Shown in pieces: positions 40,100 to 45,059 of a stretch of DNA of 45,059 nt. The notes under the pieces were generated by a model, which was given only the letters and a program-made list of their open reading frames with translations, was not told the origin of the DNA and made no database searches. Position numbers and translations under genes: made by a program. This DNA is from a bacterium UBA2214 (GTDB taxonomy: Bacteria > Zhuqueibacterota > Zhuqueibacteria > Residuimicrobiales > Residuimicrobiaceae), in assembly GCA_002327255.1 (NCBI GenBank), contig DCUM01000090.1, forward strand, positions 19,513 through 64,571, in the 5' to 3' direction. Numbering within the stretch: position 1 is the stretch's first letter; each line of letters starts with the position of its first letter.

Positions 40100-41722
40100 T
40101 CAGGACTCCTTTGCGGCATCTCTTTCCGCTGCCAAATCGATTGCTTCTATTTTTTTCAACAGACCCCGGCGTTCGGCTTCCCGCCTGACCGGTCCCCAAA
40201 AGCCGATGGGACGCGTCTGCACATAGATTTTCACCAGCCGCTCCATATCATCGGGTTTGGTTAAAAATGTGACGGGGATATAAATAACCGCGACCAGCAG
40301 CATGAGCAACCAGAACTGGTAATACTGCGGCAGTTCCGGCAGGAGGCCGTAGGCCGGCAGAATCCAGACGACGAGCCAACAAATGCCTAGATTGGCGACC
40401 CAGGCGCTGAGATAGCCCCAGCCATTGAAGCGCCACCAGATCACCTGCAGAATATTGGGCAGCCAGGTTCCCGCTATCATCAGCCACAGGGCGAAAAAGA
40501 GCCACTTGGTGACATTTTCACCCACCATCAGGCCAAAGAAGAAGGAACCGATGAGCACGATGACGGTCATAAAACGTCCCACCCAGATGACCTGTTTTTC
40601 GGAAGCGGCTGGATTGATATAATGATGGTAGATATCGCGGGTGGCGTACATGGCGCCCAAATTGAGAATACCCGAGATCGTGGAAAAATGAATGGCCAAA
40701 ACCGCTGCGAAGAAAAATCCCACCAATCCGGGCGGGAAGTATTCGAAACCGATGCGGAACCAGGCGAGCTGATAATCCGCTTCATGGGTCAGGTCGGGAT
40801 TGAGGACGAAGAAGGCGAGCACGGCAATCACCCAGATGGAATTGCGCACAATGATGGCGGCTGCCCCCCACCAGATGCTGTAGGCGGCAGCTTTGACGGT
40901 TTTGGCGGACTGGATGCGCTGGGCTTCGACAAACCAGTCAAAATGGGTGGCCATGCCGAACCCGCCCAAAAAAGGCACCGCGATCATGGTGATCAACCAC
41001 ATGAGGGGATATTCGCCCGAAAACCAGCCGGTGAAATGGAAGGGATTGAGCATATCGCTGCGGCCCAGGGCGTGCAATTTGGCGACAATTTCCTGCGGCC
41101 CGCCCGCTGCCCAGGAAGCCCACACGCTGACGAGGATGATGGTCAGCAACATGGTGATGCCCTGCTGCACATCGGCGATGATCACGCCCCAGAAACCCGA
41201 AGTCATGGCATAGATGGCGCAAGCGGTGGAGAAGAAAACCAGTCCATACCAGAGCGGCCAGCCAAAGGCCCATTTGCAGACGTTGCCCATGGCAATGCCG
41301 ACCCAGCCGGCGATGAACATATTCAGAGCGATCTGCCAGCCGGCGATCCAGCCGCGCAAAAGCTCCGCGGGCAGTCCGCTGAAACGCTGCGTTTGCCATT
41401 CCGCCTGGGTTCCGGCCAGCGAACGTCGGAAGATGCGGGTGGAAACCCAGGCGCTGATGGCGCACCACCCGGCAAAGAGCGACTGCCAGACACCAAACAT
41501 GCCAAATTTGTAGACGAACCCTGAAAACCACAGGGGCGTATCGGTGGCGGTGTGGGTGGCAAAATTGGAAGTGGCCGGAAGCCACCAGGGTAATCCGCGT
41601 CCGGCGAGGAAGAAATCAGCGCCGGAGCGCTTGCCCAATTTGTAAAAGAGGGCGCCTGAGAATACGGTCAGAATGATGTAGGCAATAGCCCAGAAATAAT
41701 CGATGCCCGTGAATTGAACCAC
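40100..41722 (-). CDS. Solute:sodium symporter (SSS family)
   Basis: A 540-residue integral membrane transporter with about 13 hydrophobic helices. The SSS hallmark is near the N-terminus: DFFLAGRGLPWWLPATS (about 36-52). A later segment, FPPGLVGFFFAAVLAIHFSTISGILN, near 332-357, is the sodium-site helix region with S/T residues. The start is a GTG at 41722 with AGGAGGAAGTTGC upstream. The substrate cannot be read from sequence; many SSS proteins move sugars, amino acids or organic acids. It is followed without a gap by three small membrane-protein genes. Confidence 0.93.
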   Translation of the reverse strand: MVQFTGIDYFWAIAYIILTVFSGALFYKLGKRSGADFFLAGRGLPWWLPATSNFATHTATDTPLWFSGFVYKFGMFGVWQSLFAGWCAISAWVSTRIFRRSLAGTQAEWQTQRFSGLPAELLRGWIAGWQIALNMFIAGWVGIAMGNVCKWAFGWPLWYGLVFFSTACAIYAMTSGFWGVIIADVQQGITMLLTIILVSVWASWAAGGPQEIVAKLHALGRSDMLNPFHFTGWFSGEYPLMWLITMIAVPFLGGFGMATHFDWFVEAQRIQSAKTVKAAAYSIWWGAAAIIVRNSIWVIAVLAFFVLNPDLTHEADYQLAWFRIGFEYFPPGLVGFFFAAVLAIHFSTISGILNLGAMYATRDIYHHYINPAASEKQVIWVGRFMTVIVLIGSFFFGLMVGENVTKWLFFALWLMIAGTWLPNILQVIWWRFNGWGYLSAWVANLGICWLVVWILPAYGLLPELPQYYQFWLLMLLVAVIYIPVTFLTKPDDMERLVKIYVQTRPIGFWGPVRREAERRGLLKKIEAIDLAAERDAAKES

Positions 41723-41882
41723 GCAACTTCCTCCTCTCCATCCTGGTGGCGAAGGTCCTTAGCGATTGACTGAAAAATATCTTGGTCCGGTTCGCGAAAT
41801 CTGCTTGCAACTCTGTTCAGGAGTGCTTATTTTTTCTCGTCCGGCCTTGGTCAAAATCACCTGCAGCCTGAAGGAAAAATAA

Positions 41883-42350
41883 ATGCCTCTATGCAAAACC
41901 GCGAAAATGGTCAGCCTCGCTGTCTTGTTTTGTGCGCAGCTGATGGCAAAAGAGCAGACCCTGCCAGTACTGGGCGTCGGCGTGGTCTACAGTGGGAAAT
42001 TACTGGTGACGGCGACCCTGCAAAGCCGGATAACGGAGCGGTTGTATTGGCGGACGCAGCTGTATGTCGCGTGGAGCGGCTCGCCGTCCGGTGTGCGCAG
42101 CGCTCCCGTCATTTTCTACGCCAGACACGCACAGTGGCAACCCTCCATCAGCCCCGGCCTGGATATGCTCTTCGCCAGAGAAAAGACAAAAATTCATCCC
42201 CATCCCTTCGTTTCGCTTCAGGCGGGCGTTCTCTGCCGGGTGAATGAAGACATCGCCTATGAGGGCCACTTGTGGAGCGGCTATTTTTACAAAAGTAACC
42301 GCCTGCGGCCGCTGGGGATGGGTCTCGTTCACTTCAACCGCTTGCGCTGA
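41883..42350 (+). CDS. Small exported protein, possibly outer-membrane associated
   Basis: A 155-residue protein with a signal peptide (KTAKMVSLAVLFCAQLMAKE). The mature part alternates polar and hydrophobic residues and has aromatic-rich stretches (RLYWRTQLYVAW, GHLWSGYFYKS), a pattern seen in small beta-barrel or beta-sandwich proteins. AAGGAAAAATAA precedes the ATG at 41883. It is divergent from the symporter and convergent with the NagB-LmbE gene. The family is unknown, and the assignment as a gene rests on the signal peptide and ribosome site. Confidence 0.6.
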   Translation: MPLCKTAKMVSLAVLFCAQLMAKEQTLPVLGVGVVYSGKLLVTATLQSRITERLYWRTQLYVAWSGSPSGVRSAPVIFYARHAQWQPSISPGLDMLFAREKTKIHPHPFVSLQAGVLCRVNEDIAYEGHLWSGYFYKSNRLRPLGMGLVHFNRLR

Positions 42351-42371
42351 CGCGGTTTTCCCTTCCTTGCC

Positions 42372-44732
42372 CTAATCCGCACTCTCCATGCGCTTGCGCA
42401 GTGCGATGGATTGCGCATAGAACTCCTGCAGAGACATCTTTTTCAGATAGGTCATGCCATGCGCCGCGCGCATGCGCGGATGATCGCTCTCGTTGAAAAA
42501 GCTTCTGCCCAGACACATTTTCATCAATTGATATTGTTCGACCAGCACTTTCCGCGACAGCAGCGAGAAGGGGCCGTCCAGTTCGTAGCTTGGGAAAGAG
42601 GCACTGCGCTGGGATCCGAAACAGGTCGTAAAGACCTCTTCGAGCACAGCCAATGAATTCAACGAGACCGGCACCAGCGTCGTTGCCTCTGAGGGATGAA
42701 AGCGGAACCACACATTGCGATAGCCCCAGACCTCGATATCGTGCCGTTTGCTGTCCTCTTCGTAAAACTGCAGCGCCTGGGCAATCGTCTGGAGAACTTT
42801 ATAGTGCGTATCCGGTCCACTCCCTTCCGGATCGAAGGCCAGGGTCACGACCGTGGGATTGACCTGTTTGAGCAAATTAAGCATCGGCACTACATCGCGG
42901 TCGACGCGGGGATCCTCGGTGAAAATCTCCCCTTTATAGAAACCGAGCCGCAAGTGATGGACATGACTGCAATTGAAGCCGAGATGACCCCATTTCAGAT
43001 CGGATTCCCATTCGCGAATCATGCCTTTGAGCTGTTGAATGTAGGGTAGATCTTTCTTGCCGGGATACTGGGTTTTGAAATAGAGGATGAGTTCGGAGAC
43101 GCGATTCTTGAGTTGGCTCAGGCTGTTCTCCTCGAAAATGAAGATCAAGCTGCGCAGCAGGCGTCTCGCTTCACCTTCCGCGCGCATATAATCGTTATGC
43201 GCGGCGATGCCATCGAGATACTGGTACATGTCGCGATTGCGACCGACTTCAAAACCGGGGTCGAAATAACCCTCCTCCATCATCTCGGTGAAGCGTGACG
43301 TTTCGAGAAAGTGCTGCAGCGTTTCCAGCAACCCCCGGGCGTAGTTGTTGGTGACCGCATTGAAGCCGCTGGTGAGATAGGTAAAATGGTGCTGATTCTT
43401 CGCACTGCGCACCAGATGGGTGATATAGGGCCAGTAGCCGAGAATGATGTCATCATGATGGGGTGCGGTATGCAGGAAGATGTGGTTTTCCAGCGGCGTC
43501 AGGCCGTCCTGGAGTTTGCCCTTGAGGCGGTCGCCGACGAGTTGGGCCAGTTCCTGCGGTGTTTTGCCCGTCTTCTTCAACACCCAGGCGGAAGAGCGAA
43601 TGGTGTTGTAATCGGCCGCGGTCAGATCGATCAGTTTTTTGCCGCGTTCCCTGGCCAGGTCGACGACAATGTGTTCGATTTCATGATCGGGGAGCGGATC
43701 CATCCTGGTGACATTTTCATAGCGCCTTTCCGTGAGAAGGACACCCGCGCCCTGCGTGATGTAAAAGCGCGCATTTTTCAGTTTATGCAAGGCGCTGGCA
43801 GGATAGAGGATATCCGCCGGTTCCTCGATGGCATTCTTGATCACCCTGGCTTTGGCCTCGCCGGCGGCGATGATCAGCGCCACAGCCTCCGGATTGCAGG
43901 CTATGGTCGCGAGTCCAATGGTGATGACCAGGCGGTTTCTGGCTACTTCGATGCCGCCGAGATCCGTCGCGGCCGCGGCCTGCGTCTCATAATTGGTGGC
44001 GGTCAGCCGCGTGGTCGAGAAATGATCCGAACCACGCACATTGAAACCGATGTGCCCATCCGGTCCGATGCCTCCGAGAAAAAAGCCGATCCCCCCCATA
44101 TCGCGAATCTTTTGTTCATACTCGCTGCAGTATTGGTCGACCCGCTGAATGATATCTTTTTGAATACGCTCGATACGGCTGTGCGCCAGGCGCGTGCGCA
44201 AGGAGAGGTCCACGATATCATCCGGAAAGGCCTCATGCAACGTCACGCCATTTTTGACACCGATTTCCCAGGCGTTGATCAACAGGGCATGCTTCAAATT
44301 AAGGCCGAAACCGCGAATATAGAACTGGTTGATATAGAAATAAAAGCTGTTGACCTGGGTCGGACTGATCGGATAGAATTCATCGATCTGCACAAAGCGA
44401 AGTTGAGAGAGGTCGGGTTTGACGGCGGGATCAATGCCGCCGCTCTCGAGGTCTTTTTGAATATCCGCTTTATGCCAGTCGCGCAGATAGCGCATCACCC
44501 ATTTTATGAAATGCTCGGGGGTCTTGCCGGTTGGCAGAGAAACGACGCCATCTGGATTTTGTTGCACCCACTCCAAAAACCGCAAGGCTGTGAGTTTGCC
44601 AAGCATCGGAAAATTTTCAACTTCAATAACGGCGATTTTTTCCTTGGGCGGATAGATGAATTTTCGGCCACTCCTCGTCAGGGCGATCTCTTCGACGCGA
44701 GAAACGGCGGCTTTGCTCTGCTTCTGTTTCAT
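42372..44732 (-). CDS. Fusion of glucosamine-6-phosphate deaminase-like (NagB) and LmbE/PIG-L deacetylase-like domains
   Basis: A 786-residue cytoplasmic protein. The N-terminal half is NagB-like: LPTGKTPEHF (near 66), QIDEFYPI (near 114) and GGIGPDGHIGFN (near 215), with the later VTIGLATI. The C-terminal half is LmbE-like: HTAPHHDDIILG (near 425), with a distal NCSHVHHL and FDPEGSG. Similar NagB-LmbE fusions are known in Bacteroidota and relatives; amino-sugar catabolism or deacetylation is inferred. The ATG at 44732 has GGTGAG 3 bases upstream; the frame extends 55 codons further without support. It is about 150 residues longer than fusions I remember. Confidence 0.9.
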   Translation of the reverse strand: MKQKQSKAAVSRVEEIALTRSGRKFIYPPKEKIAVIEVENFPMLGKLTALRFLEWVQQNPDGVVSLPTGKTPEHFIKWVMRYLRDWHKADIQKDLESGGIDPAVKPDLSQLRFVQIDEFYPISPTQVNSFYFYINQFYIRGFGLNLKHALLINAWEIGVKNGVTLHEAFPDDIVDLSLRTRLAHSRIERIQKDIIQRVDQYCSEYEQKIRDMGGIGFFLGGIGPDGHIGFNVRGSDHFSTTRLTATNYETQAAAATDLGGIEVARNRLVITIGLATIACNPEAVALIIAAGEAKARVIKNAIEEPADILYPASALHKLKNARFYITQGAGVLLTERRYENVTRMDPLPDHEIEHIVVDLARERGKKLIDLTAADYNTIRSSAWVLKKTGKTPQELAQLVGDRLKGKLQDGLTPLENHIFLHTAPHHDDIILGYWPYITHLVRSAKNQHHFTYLTSGFNAVTNNYARGLLETLQHFLETSRFTEMMEEGYFDPGFEVGRNRDMYQYLDGIAAHNDYMRAEGEARRLLRSLIFIFEENSLSQLKNRVSELILYFKTQYPGKKDLPYIQQLKGMIREWESDLKWGHLGFNCSHVHHLRLGFYKGEIFTEDPRVDRDVVPMLNLLKQVNPTVVTLAFDPEGSGPDTHYKVLQTIAQALQFYEEDSKRHDIEVWGYRNVWFRFHPSEATTLVPVSLNSLAVLEEVFTTCFGSQRSASFPSYELDGPFSLLSRKVLVEQYQLMKMCLGRSFFNESDHPRMRAAHGMTYLKKMSLQEFYAQSIALRKRMESAD

Positions 44733-45059
44733 GTTCTCACCGATTAATTTTATTTTTATTCGAATAGCGTTTGCTGACCTGCGCTCTATTTTATGGTCTA
44801 TACGATCACGCGCCGTGAATGCCGATGGCGTCCGCCCGGCGTTCTTTGCGCACGCGGCGATTGAGGAGGAGGAGCCGCGCATGCTCCGCTGCGGCAAAGA
44901 TCATGCATCTTTCAGAGATGCCTTAAATATAGCAAATCGCCGATTATTTGAAAAGGATTAATTCGCGAATCGTGATATTTTTCCCGGCACGAGCAAAAAC
45001 CTTTTGCCGCGAATCCCGGGTGGACGGAATCTGTGACCATGACCGATGAAGGGTCCGCG
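44733..45059. other. Window edge upstream of the NagB-LmbE gene
   Basis: 327 bases with no gene I can support. The AT-rich part at 44740-44770 is probably leader/promoter sequence for the leftward gene. An ATG at 45039 on the plus strand (MTDEGSA) runs off the edge and has no good ribosome site, so I do not call it. Confidence 0.5.

Noticed and set aside
42000..42332. 110-residue minus-strand frame opposite the small exported protein
   Set aside because: No ribosome site or recognisable features; the plus-strand frame has a signal peptide and a ribosome site.
44656..44961. 101-residue plus-strand frame at the right edge
   Set aside because: Mostly antisense to the NagB-LmbE start and leader, with no family features.

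Overview
The window reads as a piece of chromosome from an anaerobic, Gram-negative-type bacterium of medium GC content. The case rests on signal peptides, a c-type cytochrome, sigma-54 regulators, two [FeFe]-hydrogenase gene sets, butyrate kinase and a NagB-LmbE fusion. The mix resembles the FCB group or nearby candidate phyla (for example Calditrichota or KSB1-like lineages), but that is a guess from gene content. I saw no rRNA, tRNA, CRISPR array, insertion sequence or prophage gene.

Positions 1-7960, all minus strand: the end of a UspA-family gene, gpsA, purM, a DUF4416 gene, a small exported protein, a separately transcribed glutamate dehydrogenase with its own terminator and a long leader, an Hsp15-like RNA-binding protein, and the ptb-buk pair.

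Positions 7968-24372, minus strand, form a large hydrogenase region. Set 1 (7968-14058) is DRTGG - PHP - HATPase - free [2Fe-2S] ferredoxin - hydC - hydB - hydA. A Mur-ligase-like gene lies just upstream. Set 2 (15388-24372) is a receiver-like protein - hydC - hydB - hydA - an H-cluster protein fused to a histidine kinase - two single-domain response regulators - a receiver/PAS/kinase hybrid. Both HydABC sets look like electron-bifurcating NAD-linked hydrogenases. The H-cluster kinase is probably an H2 or redox sensor feeding the adjacent regulators. Positions 24599-30482, same strand, hold a sigma-54 activator, a second receiver protein, an FGGY sugar kinase and an exported transglutaminase-like protein.

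A 470-base AT-rich divergent region (30483-30954) carries a near-consensus sigma-70 promoter leftward, a near-perfect sigma-54 promoter rightward, and several inverted repeats. Rightward is the most unusual part of the window (30955-39314). It has two membrane-anchored GcvH-fold proteins without the lipoyl lysine, a four-cluster ferredoxin, an NrfD-type membrane protein fused to a triheme cytochrome, a strong terminator, a third GcvH-like protein with an N-terminal cysteine motif, a sensor kinase with two c-type haem motifs, a sigma-54 activator and an archaemetzincin. I read this as a self-regulated membrane redox module linking a cytoplasmic Fe-S/GcvH-like assembly to periplasmic haem. It is the best candidate here for an undescribed system.

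Positions 39526-45059: a sodium:solute symporter operon with three small membrane proteins (two of them only 37 and 43 residues), a small exported protein, and a NagB-LmbE fusion.
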